Assembly (NCBI RefSeq): GCF_022965805.1
Contig: NC_133117.1
Span: 7,960,183 to 8,024,182, forward strand
Source of the DNA: Primulina eburnea
Lineage: Eukaryota > Streptophyta > Magnoliopsida > Lamiales > Gesneriaceae
Length of the DNA: 64,000 nucleotides
Direction of reading: 5' to 3'
Shown: in pieces, positions 46,287 through 58,030 of the stretch
Layout of the letters: each line of letters starts with the position of its first letter
Position numbering within the stretch: position 1 is the stretch's first letter
The notes under the pieces: generated by a model
The model's database searches: none
What the model saw: only the letters and a program-made list of their open reading frames with translations
Told to the model about the DNA's origin: nothing
Made by a program: the position numbers and the translations under genes

Positions 46287-46772
46287 ATTTACATTGCTTA
46301 TATCATTCATGATTATTGAATGTTTGATATCGATTTATGTTTCTGATTTGAGACATGTTATGAATAATTCTTATATGCTTTCGTATATGCTTTTATATGA
46401 TTGCATGTGTCCATTGTTTATACTGGGATATTTATATCTCACCGGAGTTATCCGGCTGTTGTCTTGTTTTGTATGTTTGCATGACAATAGGTGGGGCTGG
46501 ATCAGGGTCAAGAAGAGGATGAGAGAAGATTAGATAGCGTGGAGATCCGGGCTTCGAAGCAACATAGGATTCAGCACTGATATGTAGTTGAACCTAGTTG
46601 AATTCTTGTAGATAACACAAGATTTGTATGTTCATGTTTAATATGTAATTTGAGTAAATTACATTACGTTTCCGCTTTGTATTTAAAAAAAAATTAGACC
46701 ATGTTTTATAATTGATTAATTAGTCCCAATGATGATTAAGAATTTGATTAGCGTCCGGGTCCCCATAACAGG

Positions 46773-46784
46773 TGGTATCAGAGC
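46773..46784 (+). other. primer binding site of T2-like gypsy
   Basis: TGGTATCAGAGC two bases after the LTR. The leader after it (atagatcctttagattgaga) matches the T2 leader down to about 46935. Confidence 0.9.
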
Positions 46785-46938
46785 GATAGATCCTTTAGAT
46801 TGAGATAGAAGAGGCTAGTGAGCGGGGTAGATTGAATTTTCTTTCTTTGCTTGTGATTGCTAGCATGATTTACTGCTTTGACATACATATTACTTGATTA
46901 TCTGATGTGATTTGTAATATGTATTATTGGGAACGAAT

Positions 46939-48444
46939 CTGAACTGATACATTGACGTATGGGAACTTGTCCCATTGCCTAAAGATACGAAGCTCATTGG
47001 TTGTAAATGGATATTTAAAACTAAGAGGGATTCGAAAAGCAATGTGGAAAGATATAAGGCTCGTCTTGTCGCTAAAGGCTTTACACAGAAAGAAGGCATT
47101 GATTATAAAGAGACTTTCTCTCCGATTTCTTCGAAAGAATCTTTAAGGGTTATAATGTCTTTGGTGGCGCATTTCGATCTTGAGCTTCATCAGATGGATG
47201 TAAAGACCACGTTTCTAAATGGTGATATTGATGAAATGATTTATATGGTGCAGCCAGAAAATTTTGTGTCCAAAGACACAAATAAAATGGTTTGCAAATT
47301 AAAGAAATCTATCTATGGGCTGAAGCAGGCATCTCGACAATGGTATTTCAAATTTCATCAAGTGATCACCTCATTTGGTTTTGAGATGAATTTGGTCGAT
47401 GATTGTGTGTACCATAAGTTCAGTGAGAGTAAGTATATTTTTCTGGTTTTATATGTTGATGATATCCTGCTCGCTAGCAACAATATAGACTTGTTGCATG
47501 ATACCAAGAGATTTCTAGCTAAGAATTTTGAGATGAAAGATCTCGGTGATGCATCTTTTGTACTGGGTATTCAGATACATCGGGATCGTTCTCGAGATAT
47601 TCTTGGATTATCTCATAAAGGCTATATCGAAAAAGTTCTCAAGCGATATGAGATGCAAGATTGTAAACCAACGGATACCCCTGTGGCTAAGGGAGACAAA
47701 TTTAGTCTCAAACATTGCCCAAAGAATGATTTTGAGGAAAAAGAAATGCATAAGCTTACCTATGCATCTGCAGTGGGGAGCTTAATGTATGCTCAGGTTT
47801 GTACACGTCCAGATATTGTGTACGTGACGGGAATGTTGGGACGATATTTATGTAATCCAGGAGTGGAACATTGGAAAGCAGTCAAAAGGGTTTTATGGTA
47901 CCTACAGAGAACAAAAGATTACATGCTCACATATCGAAAGTTGGATCAACTTGAGATCATTGGGTATACTGACTCCAATTTTGCTGGATTCCAAGATAGT
48001 ATGAAATCTACGTCAGGCTACAGCTATTTCCTTGCTGGAGGTGCCATTTCCTGGAAGAGTGCTAAACAGTCTCTCATAGCTTCTTCCACCATGACAGCTG
48101 AGTTTGTAGCGTGTTATGAGGCATCCAATCATGGAATATGGCTGCAAAATTTTGTCACGGGACTGCGTATTGTTGATAGCATTGAAAGGCCACTAAGATT
48201 ATATTGTGACGATAAATCAGCAGTTATGTATTCCGATAACAACAGGAGCTCGACGAAGTAAAAACACATTGACATCAAATTTCTGGTTGTTAAAGAAAGA
48301 ATTCAGAGTGGAAAGTTGTCTATTAAGCATATCACTACAAACTCCATGGTTGCGGATCTGCTTACTAAGGGACTACCACCCAAACAGTTTCATGAGCACA
48401 CTGCTAGTATGGGTGTTATGTCAATTGAGAAAATTCAGTTTTAG
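46939..48444 (+). pseudogene. pol: copia RT-RNase H (S4), 5' truncated
   Basis: Open from 46975 to 48258 in one frame and legible in the same frame just before it (WELVPLPK). RT: ARLVAKGFTQKEGIDYKETFSP, HQMDVKTTFLNGDID, YVDD at 47452-47463, MKDLGDASFVLGI. RNase H: IIGYTDSNFAGF, WKSAKQSLIASSTMTAEFVA, YCDDKSAV. One TAA at 48259-48261, then KHIDIKFLVVKERIQ and DLLTKGLPP to the natural stop at 48444. The FADF-like D and the other RNase H acids are present. No protease or integrase, so it cannot transpose by itself. Confidence 0.92.
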
Positions 48445-48853
48445 TGGGAGTTTGTTATTTTAAATACTTTTCAGTTGTAGACATTTTGCAGTTACAGTTA
48501 TGTAAATTTATTTTCTGCAGAAATGAATTTCAAGTTAAGTTACACTCTGATTATGATTTAAAGTATGATCTCAATAAAGTTAAGGGAGGACCAGTTGGAA
48601 ATAGGCATGTTACGGTCACATTGCATGAAATTTCTATGCTACACATCCACTTCATGATCTATGTCATTCAGTTGTGTTGGCATATGTGACCATTGATGGG
48701 TCTAGTTACCTTGAGTGTAGTGAAGACTGTTTTGATCCTATGTTGATGTGATTGATGGACCGGATTGGTTATAGATACATTTCGGAATGACAACAATTTT
48801 GAGCTCATAAGTTTATTTTCACAAACATAATTATAAGGTTGCACATATAGTCC
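48445..48853. other. 3' untranslated region of S4
   Basis: Non-coding sequence between the pol stop and the polypurine tract. Short frames only. Confidence 0.5.
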
Positions 48854-48863
48854 AAGTGGGAGA
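48854..48863 (+). other. polypurine tract of S4
   Basis: aagtgggaga, one base before the LTR. Confidence 0.85.
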
Positions 48864-48864
48864 T

Positions 48865-49332
48865 TGTTAGATCATTTTTATTTACATGGGCTTGTATGTG
48901 AATAATTACGTGTGTGGATGGTCTATTAAGTTAAGCCCAAAATAAAGTGATTAATTAATGTTTTAGGTTATTGGGCTTTAATGTATCTAATGGGTTGTTT
49001 GCCTTTAATGTGTAGAAACATGAGTGTAATTCTGTTTTTATGATGGACTAAAACAGAAATATCAGAAGATATTGATAAACATTATCTATAAATATGGGTC
49101 ATGGTCCCCAGATCTCGCGTTATCACTTTCAATATTCTCTCCCACATTAAGAAAATAGTTCTGAAGAGAAACTAAAGGATTCTCTCAAGGAAAGAGCGCG
49201 TAGATCTGAAAATCAAGACACGTTCTAAACAATTCAGGATTATGGTTTCAGGTACGCTTCCGCTTAAGTTTTCAGTCAAATTCTTAATGATTTAGCGTGA
49301 TGGATTCTGTGGTTTATGAGTTTTCCCCAACA
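48865..49332 (+). repeat. 3' LTR of S4
   Basis: TGTTAGATCA to TTTCCCCAACA, 468 bp, with TATAAATA at 49087-49094. Right flank ATCTT; the left partner is lost. Confidence 0.8.
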
Positions 49333-49590
49333 ATCTTATCATCTATTTGTTTCATTTTGTGTTGTAATTTTACTCCTTTGTAAACTATCAATGTTGTGTG
49401 ATATGGACGTATAGTTTGAGATTCCTTAAATTCTCCTTATTGTGTGTTTCGGGTAGTGAATGAATTTCAATCTGTAGATGAGAGAATATTTACACTTGTT
49501 TAAGGGTTGAAGGGATCTTTCACGAATAATCACTGACTCTTGATTTAGATTTAATATGATCTATATGATATTTCTCTCCTATATTCTAAT

Positions 49591-49773
49591 GAGTGAGTCT
49601 CATGTGAGACCGTCTCACAGATCATAATCTGTGAGACGGATCAACTCTATCCTATATTCACAATAAAAAGTAATACTATTAGTATAAAAAGTAATATTTT
49701 TTCATGGGTGACCCAAATAAGATATTCGTCTCACAAATACGACCCGTGAGACCGTCTCATACAAGTTTTTGCC
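49591..49773. mobile_element. MITE copy B, same family as 16485-16666
   Basis: About 90 percent identical to copy A by eye, with the same ends. Flanks TATTCTAAT (49582-49590) and TATTCCAAT (49774-49782) are a 9-bp duplication with one mismatch. Non-coding. Confidence 0.8.
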
Positions 49774-49782
49774 TATTCCAAT

Positions 49783-50566
49783 TTATCAACTTCCATGTAC
49801 ATAAATAATGAGCTTTAACTACTAACTTTTATTATTAATTTATCATTCATCGATTTTTAGCAAATTAATATTAGAAAATTATATACTTCAAATGTGGATT
49901 CCAATTTCAAGTCAATTTCCAATTTAATCGGACAAGAACCATTTGAATTATTTCTCAAATATTAATTGGGCTAATTAAACCCGACTTCCAACAAAATATT
50001 TAAATTGTATAGTTATGACTAACTATTACTTTTAATAAAACTGCAAATATTCGATTTTACATTTGGTATCAGACTTAAAGTCATATGGTCGATTGTAATG
50101 AAACTTCAAGTATTCGATCTTATATTTAGTATCAAACCTAGTCACATGGCAATTGCAATGAGTGTATTATTAGGAGATAGATTGTCAGTAAGCAATAATT
50201 GCTCCTACTAGGAGAACTTGAACCGATGTACGGTTTAAAATATTATATTTACAATGTTATCATCATCTATGATCATCCTTACACATTCTTGTTAAATATT
50301 AAAAAATTGAGCTTTAATTTATTACTTCTTCTTTCAAATATTTACACAAGCGTTGTCTCTGAAGAATATCAGCTCACCCAAGCCTCGAATCTGAAAGCGT
50401 GGCCGCGATTTGCACATTTTTGCCGGCCATTTCTAATATCACATAAATAGAGCTTCATTTATATGGGGGATTCAATGCTTTAAATTCTCAATAATTACAT
50501 TATTTATTAAAAGTAAAATGTAAATTATGTAATTTATATTTTTTTACTAGCTTAATCGATTTATGA
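49783..50566. other. intergenic with a 62-bp tandem duplication
   Basis: At 50037-50160 two diverged copies of a unit of about 62 bp (both with atattcgat, agtatca or ggtatca, cacatgg or catatgg and gcaatg/gtaatg) lie head to tail. Otherwise AT-rich with no gene seen. Confidence 0.5.
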
Positions 50567-51058
50567 GAGAAAATTACAATTTTAGTCATGTAAGTTATAT
50601 TGTGTTTTATTTTCATATAGTAACTTGGATTTTTTTATTCATTTTTTGTCTATAACAAATAAATCCATCGAATATGGTTTATTTGGAACCGGTTCTATCC
50701 TATGTGACATATGTGACAAAAATAAAGCTTCTATTATACATAATAAAATATACATAAACAAAAACAAAAGAAGACAACAATATTTTTACTCCTATTTTAA
50801 AGTATTGGGGTTGTATTGCTTTATTTTTCCATGTCTATTTTATCACATTAATTTTAATTTGAGTATTATGAGTTTTATTCTATTTACATGTGTCACGTGT
50901 GATAGAATTGATGTCAAATAAATCATAGATGGTTTTAGTGGTTTCGGGAAGAACAAAAAAAAAAAAATTCAAAGTTGCTATATAAAAATCAAAATTTGAT
51001 TAATTACAAGACTAAATCAAAAGCATGTCAACTTACAGAACAAAAGTTGTAATTTTCC
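50567..51058. mobile_element. MITE-like element with 10-bp target duplication
   Basis: CGATTTATGA occurs at 50557-50566 and 51059-51068. The ends are inverted repeats: GAGAAAATTACAATTTTAGTC on the left and GGAAAATTACAACTTTTGTTC on the opposite strand at the right, extending about 40 bp. 492 bp without a convincing ORF. A 9-10 bp duplication suggests Mutator-type mobilisation. Confidence 0.8.
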
Positions 51059-52700
51059 CGATTTATGATTTCAAATTCGTAAAAGAATAAAATTTCAAAT
51101 CTTATTGTAAGATTTTAAATGTAATATTATATAAAAATTAAATATTAATATACTTTCAAAAACTCTTTCATAACAACGTGATATTAAATTTGTAACGAAA
51201 CGAAAAAGTCTTAATAGACACAAAGAATGTATTCATAATGTGTGGGGACCCGGACGCTAATTCATTTCTTAATCGTCTGTAGAATAATCAAATCAATTAT
51301 AATAAACAGGGTATAAATTTTTTTTAACGATATAAATGCGGAAACGTAATGTACTCAATCTAATATACATATCAGTATAAAAGTACAGATATTATACAAC
51401 ATACATTCAAACTGAACTAGGGTTCCATGACTATATATCAAGTACTCAAACCCTATCTACAATCAAAGTCCGTAGTCTCCACTCTAATCACGATCTCTCT
51501 TCATCTCCTCGACCCCGATCCTGTCTCACCTGTTGCCATACACACATACAAACACGACAACAGTCTGATAAATCCGGTGAGAAATACATCCCAGTATAAA
51601 TCAATGAAACATGGAATCATATAATCAATATAAAAGCATAGAATAGATATCAGTAATACGTATTAAAATCTGAAACGTAATCAATATCAAACTGTCAATC
51701 AAACTCGTGACTTCACGTCTTAGACTAGACTCAATCCTAGTCTAGGGATCCCGGTTTCCAAACGTTGGCATTCCATATCGAATATCAGTAATAGAAGAAA
51801 CTCCAATTCTATTCAACATCGATATAACCAAGCATCCGGTGTCTTGACCTATCCGTCACAGACTTTGGCACTTGACCAAATCACTATTCATGTGACAATG
51901 TGCAATAGTGACAATGACGATTCCATCACTATCTGGCACCTATGTCACAAGATTACTCATCTAATACTCGTCTAATACATGCTTTCTATAAATCAATAGA
52001 ACAAGCATATCAATTCAAATCAATGCACACAATAACAATAAGTATGTGATTTAGGGAAACTCAAGTATATCATACTCGAGTCGTTCTCCCGGTACCACAT
52101 TGACCTATACCTTTCTTTTATTGTAGTTCTGACGACGGTCCCGTCTGGAATTCAAAATCTGTCAATACAAAATCTGGCAATGACAATATCAAATAATACC
52201 ACATCAATATACTGCTCAAATCGACACCAATCTGATCAATCTGTATTTACCTCAAAATCAACGACATAACGACATAATCCTGACATCCCCATCAATATAC
52301 AATATCAACAGATATCAATTACAATCCATGACCAATATCCAATACAATCTGTAATCAATCAATAATCCAAATCAATCCGATATCAATCGATATACTCTGA
52401 AAAATCATAACAAATCCATAATCAATCTGTTTCTCAATCTGACTTCGATTCTACGATGTCTAACATGTCAAGAACATCATATATGAATTCTAATCTGATT
52501 CTGGCAATACCATAATTTTGAATCATATCAAAACATAATAAAACTTACCTCCAGTTGTAGCCTGTGTCGATAGAAACTCAATATTGAAGTCGGATTAAAA
52601 ATCAGACGGCTGGATTCTCGTAAAATTCAAATCTTAAATCACGAATGCGAAGTTGATTTCGTTTCTCGGTTTCCAACTTTTTCCAGACTGCATGAATGCT

Positions 52701-52702
<2 letters not shown>

Positions 52703-52742
<40 letters not shown>
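52703..52742. repeat. (TA)n tract, possible TATA region
   Basis: About twenty ta units. In T2 orientation it lies about 50 bp downstream of the hairpin array, so it may provide the TATA box. Confidence 0.85.
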
Positions 52743-52745
<3 letters not shown>

Positions 52746-52790
52746 GTTGCATGCTTCAGCCATGTGGCCTTCTTCTTTAGGCAGCACGTC

Positions 52791-53033
52791 TCGTGCATAT
52801 GCGTGACCCTTCTCGGTGCATATGCGCGAGACCTACTGGTCTCCGCATTATTGTTCTCGGCAGCTAGGGCATATGCAGGCATCATCGTCGCTCATATGCG
52901 CGAGGTTCTCTGGGAATGAATTTGAACCCTCGCACAGCTCGCGCATATGCGCGCCCTCACTCTGCGCATATGCGCGAGGCCCTCTGCCCATTTCGCGCAT
53001 GTGCGCGCATCAGTGCCGCGCACATGCGCGAGG
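52791..53033. repeat. GCATATGC hairpin array in T2 LTR
   Basis: Four units begin near 52791, 52867, 52938 and 52994. The clearest (52938-52979) has arms CTCGCGCATATGCGCG and GCGCATATGCGCGAGG; each arm is itself a palindrome around GCATATGC or GCACATGC. It occupies the place of the GCCCGAGC array of the related LTR at 44745. Confidence 0.9.
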
Positions 53034-53157
53034 GGTACTGTTCCTCGCACACCTTCCATGTATTTTCTTGTCTTTCCCAGTCCAATCCTTTCCGTCCATA
53101 ATTAGCAAATTATAAATCGATAATCGCAAATTATCAAATAAAATCTCGGGCATTACA

Positions 53158-53178
53158 TTTATCCCCCCCCCCTTAAGA
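53158..53178 (-). other. polypurine tract of T2
   Basis: The minus strand shows TTAAGGGGGGGGGATAAA against the LTR. Confidence 0.85.
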
Positions 53179-53263
53179 TACGATTTCGTCACCGAAATCA
53201 CAGGCCATCAATCATATCAATAAGAAGGAATGTATAATAGCAGCTGAAAAAAAAAAACTCACA

Positions 53264-54386
53264 TCAATAAAATAACTCTGGAAATTCCTGTTTCATGTCT
53301 GATTCAGTCTCCCAAGTAGCTTCTTCAGTGCCATGACGAGTCCATCGAACTTTCACAAGAGGAATAGTCTTCGTTCTGAGTTGCTTTTCCTTATGATCAA
53401 TAATCTGGATCGGTTTTTCGACATAACTTAGACTTTCGTCAAGTTCTGCCTCGTCTGGCTGAATAATGTGAGAATGGTCAGGGAGATACTTCCGCAGCAT
53501 AGATACATGAAAGACATCATGTATCCCCGATAATGAAGGCAGGTAAGGCGAGTCGATAGGCACGATCTCCTATCTTCTCGAGAATCTCATATGGAACAAC
53601 GTATCGTGGAGACAGTCTCCCTTTCTTGCAAAATCTGACAACTCCTCTGAAAGGTGAAATCTTCAAAAATACTCTGTCTTCTGCCTCAAATACCAACGGT
53701 CTACGTCGAATGTTGGCATATTTGGCTTGTCTGTCCCTGGCTGCCTTCATTCTCTTCTGAATCAGTTTTACTTTCTCTGTCATCTCTCTGATCATATCAG
53801 GTCCAATCTCAGGAACCTCAGAGATATCATCCCAATACAGAGGAGATTGACACTTCTTTCCGTACAATGTCTCAAATGGTGCAATCTCAATACTCATTTG
53901 ATAGCTATTGTTGTACGAAAACTCACAAAGTGGCAATGCATCTTGCCAACTAATGCTAAAATCAAGCACTACAGCTCTCAGCATATCTTCCAGTGTCTGG
54001 ATAGTCCGCTCTGACTGTCCATCGGTCTGTGGATGATATGCGGTACTCAGATGTAACTTCGTACCTAGAGCCTGCTGCAAACTCTGCCAGAAGTGCGAAG
54101 TAAACCAAGGATCACGGTCTGATACAATCGACTTCGGCACTCCATGCAATCTAACTACTTCTCTGACATAAATATCGGCCATCTGATCATGCCTATATGT
54201 CATCTTGTACGGAATAAAGCACGCGGATTTGGTCAATCTGTCAATCACAACCCAAATCGCATCGCAACCTCGGGAGGAACGCGGTAATTGTGTCACAAAA
54301 TCCATGGTAATGTGATCCTATTTCCATTCAGGAATAGATAAACTGTGTAACAATCCTCCTGGTTTCTTCCTTTCAGCTTTCACCTG
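53264..54386 (-). pseudogene. pol: gypsy integrase with chromodomain (T2)
   Basis: Continues the pol frame after a TAA at 54387-54389 (CLNC-stop-QVKAE; T1 has Gln there) and a TAG at 54318-54320 (EWK-stop-DH; T1 has Trp). Core motifs MDFVTQLPRS, VSDRDPWF and TDGQSERTIQ show the D, D and E positions. GDRAYRLALP ends at 53517 through a one-base frameshift, and the frame 53563-53264 continues with GIHDVFHVSMLRKY and a chromodomain (YVEKPIQIIDHKEK, VRWTRHGTEEATWE). Confidence 0.92.
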
Positions 54387-56168
54387 TTAGCAATTCAGAC
54401 ACTTTGATACCAATTCAGTAACATCAGATTTCATCTGTTTCCACCAATATTGTGTCTTCAAATCATTGTACATCTTTCTGCCACCAGGATGAATACTAAA
54501 ACTACTACTTTGCGCTTCTGCCAGTATCCACTGTCTCAAATCTGAAACATTCGGCACAACAAAACGGTTATTTACATACAAAACACCGTTATGAACCCGA
54601 TATTCCGATTGATGTCCAGCTCTGACCATAGCAATCGAATTCTGTACATTCTGATAAACTTTCTGTGCTTCCTTGATTCTCAATATCAATTCTGGTTCGA
54701 CTCGAATAGCAGATAATCTCATAAGCTGACAATCTATTTCAAAGGCTAATCCAGACAAACAACAATCTTCTATCAAATTCGTAACACCAATCGTCGATAA
54801 GGATAAAGAACATACCTTTTGACTCAGTGCATCAGCTGCTGCTGCATTGGATTTTCCAGGATAGTATTTGATTTCACAATTGAAATCCTTCAGTAAATCG
54901 AGCCATCTTCGCTGCCTCATATTCAATTCAGACTGTGAAAACAGATATTTCAAGTTTTTATGATCAGAATAGATTTCAAATTTTTCACCGTACAGATAAT
55001 GTCTCCATATCTTCAACGCAAAGACGATGGCTGCCAATTCAAGATCATGAATTGGATAACGAGATTCATGGGGCTTCAACTGTCTTGAGGCATAGGCAAT
55101 CACATTTCCTCGCTGCATCAAAACACAACCCAATCTTCGGTGAGATGCATCGCAATAAACCACAAAGTCATCAGTACCTGAAGGGATAGTCAGTATCGAT
55201 GCACTGGTCAATCTCTTCTTCAACTCAAGAAAACTGGACTCACAGTCTTCTGACCAAACAAACGGAGCATTCTTCTGAGTCAACTGCGTGATAGGTTTAG
55301 CAATACTCGAGAAATCTTTAATAAAACGTTGATAGTACCATGCCAAACCCATGAAACTGCGAATCTCGGGTACTAATGTCGGTCTTGGCCAAGAAATCAC
55401 GGCTTCAACTTTACTGGGATCAATCGAAATACCGTCTCCGGATATAATGTGACCCAAGAATACAACCTGTCTCAGCCAAAACTCGCATTTCGACAGTTTA
55501 GCATATAATTTCTCAGCCCTCAATATTTTCAATACAGTTCTCAAATGTTCTGCATGCTCAATCATACTCTTGGAATAAATCAGAATATCATCAATGAATA
55601 TAATCACAAAATCGTCAAGATATCTTTGAAAGACACGGTTCATCAACCCCATAAATACAGCTGGTGCATTCGTCAAACCAAACGACATGACAATAAACTC
55701 ATAATGTCCATACCTGGTTCTGAATGCTGTCTTCGAGATATCAGAATCCCCAACTCTCAGTTGATGGTATCCAGATCTCAGATCGAACTTGGAATATACT
55801 GAAGAACCCTGAAACTGATCAAATAAATCATCAATACGAGGAAAGGGATATTTATCCTTTACTGTTACTTTGTTCAGTTGCCGTTATTCGATACAAAGTC
55901 TCATTGAACCGTCTTTCTTCCTTACAAACAGTACTGGAGCACCCCAAGGAGAAACACTTGGTCTAATGTAACCTTTGGCCAGTAAATCCTCCGACTGTTC
56001 TTTCAGCTCTTTCAATTCTATCGGTGCCATTCTGTATGGAGCTCTAGATATCGGAAATGTACCTGGCATCAACTCAATGCTGAAGTCAATCTCTCGAATC
56101 GGAGGCAAACCAGGAATCTCATCTGAGAAGACATCAGCAAGCTCACACACCACTGGCAAGTCCGCCAA
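54387..56168 (-). pseudogene. pol: gypsy RT-RNase H (T2)
   Basis: One frame: [44 protein letters not shown] followed by TAA at 55884-55886 (T1 has DY here), then [22 protein letters not shown], the catalytic FIDD at 55587-55598, [10 protein letters not shown], and RNase H with [31 protein letters not shown] and ADALSQK. Then the start of the HHCC finger ([11 protein letters not shown] ... CLNC). A single nonsense codon separates it from a full RT. Confidence 0.93.
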
Positions 56169-56640
56169 TGATGGACCGATTTCAGTAGATCAACTGAATA
56201 GAAAAGGAATCCATCCATTCTTTTCTGAAATAATTGAGTCATATTCATGGCAGATATCAAAGGAATTCTAGCTCGAGAACCCTTACCATAAAACTTCCAC
56301 TCATCGGCCATCTCAGGTCTGAATCTTACAATCTTGTGGAAACAATCAACAGTAGCTCTGTACTTGGTCAGCATATCGATACCGATAATACAATCAAAAT
56401 CAGATAACCCAAGCACAATACAATGTAACTCAATCTCATGCCCATCATACTGTAGTATAAAAGATCTAACAGATTTCACTGATATCAAACATGTCTCTAA
56501 CGGAGAAGAGACAGACACTACCGCAGACAATGACTCAATAGGCAATGCATGACTCAATGCAAATCGCTCAGATATAAATGTATGTGATGCACCAGTATCT
56601 ATTAATACATATGCAGGATAACCAAAATAAAACAGTTACC
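56069..56640 (-). pseudogene. pol: gypsy aspartic protease (T2)
   Basis: The active site LIDTGASHTFIS (about 56570-56610) is intact. It continues FALSHALPIE, LSDFDCIIGIDMLTKYRATVDC and WKFYGKGSRARIPLIS in the frame ending at 56069, which shifts into the RT frame near 56168. A frame change near 56635 separates it from Gag. Confidence 0.85.
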
Positions 56641-57102
56641 TGCCACAAAATCATCTGGTGCGTCCTGAGCCTGTTCCTCAGTCAAAGCAAACACTCTGGC
56701 CTGCTGTCTAGGAGGCTGGCTAACTGTCTGGCTTCCTCCTAGCCTCGGCTGTGACTGGGCTGCTGCTGGCTGGAAAGAGTGAACTGCAGCTTGTGGTCGT
56801 CTACCAGTCTGAGCTACTGATCCAGATGATTCGGCACCCTATGATCTCTGAGAATCCCTCTGGGGACAAACTCTTGCAAAATGTCTCTGTTGTCTACAAA
56901 TACGGCAACTGCCAAACACTCCTCGGCACTGCTCTGTGGAATTCTTTCCTCCACAAGTGCTGCAATAAGGTCCTGTATAACTCTGGCCCTAACCGGTCTG
57001 TCTTGAGCCACTCGAACTGGATGAACTGCTTCCAGATTTCTTAAATTGCTTCTCCCTAGCTTTCAGGAGTTCTTTCTTTCCACTACCACTGCCACTCTCA
57101 AA

Positions 57103-57764
57103 TCAGGGAGATGGTGGAGGCATCTGTGTTCTCGGTGCTGAAGGCACAAACGAATCTCCTCTCTGTCTCATCAGACCAGCTTCGGCTCCCTTGGCTCTGT
57201 TCAAGGCATCAGTAAAATTATTCGGTCTTCCGGTACTCACCAAGGTAAAGATTTCAAGATTCAGGCCATTAATGAACTGGTCAGCAACAGCTTCGTCATT
57301 CTCGGCCATATGTGGAGAAAATCGTAGTAATGTGGAGAACTTGGCCACATATTCTTCAATTTTTAGCTGCCCATGTCTCAAATTGGAAAACTCGGCTCCC
57401 TTGTCCTTCCTATACGACACTGGAAAGAATCTCTAATAAAATTCAGTTCTACACACCTTCCAGGTAATAACTGTACCTCGATGCTCCAATGCTTTCTTCG
57501 ATGTAATCCACCAGTTCTTTGCAACAACATGCAATTGGTGCCCAATCAATTTCACTCTCCGCTCATGAGTGTAATCCAAGGACTCAAACAGCATCTCAAT
57601 GTCGCCTAGCCAACTCTCACAAGCCACTGAAGTCTCAGTACCCTTCAGAGCCGGTGGATGGAACGACTGAAATCTCTTTAACAATGTCTCCATTGGTGTT
57701 GCTGTCACATCCATTGGAGGATTTGAAGTGCTACCCAGTTCTGATATTCTTCGCGGAGGCATAT
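57103..57764 (-). pseudogene. gag: gypsy Gag (T2)
   Basis: MPPRRISELG at 57762 follows a predicted intron by two bases. Capsid motifs: FHPPALKGTETSVACESWLGDIE, KNWWITSKKALE. A stop at 57433-57435 lies in the EFYxRFFPVSYR region, then KGAEFSNLRHGQLKIEEYVAKFSTLLRFSPHM to 57103. Zinc-knuckle-like text (CRICRQQRHFARVC) lies further on near 56870-56920 after more damage. The order matches T1. Confidence 0.88.
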
Positions 57765-57831
57765 CTGATTATCAAAAGGGTTAGCAATCACAATTGACAA
57801 ATATGTCTCAGTCCTTTTCTGATCAACTTAC
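57765..57831 (-). other. predicted leader/gag intron of T2
   Basis: Minus strand: donor GAG|GTAAGTTGA with first base 57831, branch-like TTGCTAACCC, T-rich end and acceptor AATCAG ending at 57765. 67 nt. Splicing is phase 1 and joins an upstream ATG exon (57859-57832) in frame to the main gag ATG. Confidence 0.6.
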
Positions 57832-57859
57832 CTCTGATCAAGAATCGGTTCTGATCCAT
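57832..57859 (-). CDS. gag: predicted upstream gag mini-exon of T2
   Basis: ATG at 57859 followed by nine sense codons and one base (MDQNRFLIR plus G) up to the GTAAGT donor. With the intron removed the frame runs on into MPPRRIS without a stop. T1 gag also begins MD, at the first codon after its intron. Short, so the coding claim rests on the frame and the splice signals. Confidence 0.45.
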
Positions 57860-58013
57860 TCTAAATAATACACATTACCAATCAAATCAGACAATTCAGG
57901 TAAACATGTATTATATAAAGCAGTAACCCATGCTAGCAATCAAAAGCAGGAAAGAAAACTCAATCTACTCCGCTCCCTAGCTTCTATCTCAATCTCAATC
58001 TAAAGGATCTATT

Positions 58014-58025
58014 GCTCTGATACCA
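58014..58025 (-). other. primer binding site of T2
   Basis: Minus strand TGGTATCAGAGC, five bases inside the LTR end. Confidence 0.92.
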
Positions 58026-58030
58026 CCTGT

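Larger units (their letters stand above)
44745..46770 (+). repeat. gypsy LTR (T2-like family), sense
   Basis: Starts TATAATGCCC (the T2 LTR start is TGTAATGCCC on its sense strand; TG has become TA) and ends CCCCATAACA, followed by a primer site. Length 2026 bp. It contains the GC-rich array (44879-45057), a gtgtatatatatatatacacac tract at about 45110-45130, a 20-bp minisatellite and a 28-bp triplication. It is the 5' LTR of an element whose interior is lost after about 170 bp. Confidence 0.8.
46939..49332 (+). mobile_element. 5'-truncated copia element S4 with 3' LTR
   Basis: RT and RNase H, then a polypurine tract and a 468-bp LTR. Everything upstream of RT is missing: the sequence to the left is a gypsy leader. 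The RT text (FKTKRDSK, MVQPENFVS, SIYGLKQASRQWYFKF) places it in a different copia lineage from S1-S3, perhaps near Tork/TNT1; the lineage is tentative. Confidence 0.8.
51241..53157 (-). repeat. 3' LTR of T2
   Basis: Plus-strand ends TGTGGGGACC and CGGGCATTACA, 1917 bp. The first 600 bp match 58031-58635 closely. On the sense strand the array at 52791-53033 precedes an alternating TA tract. Confidence 0.9.
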
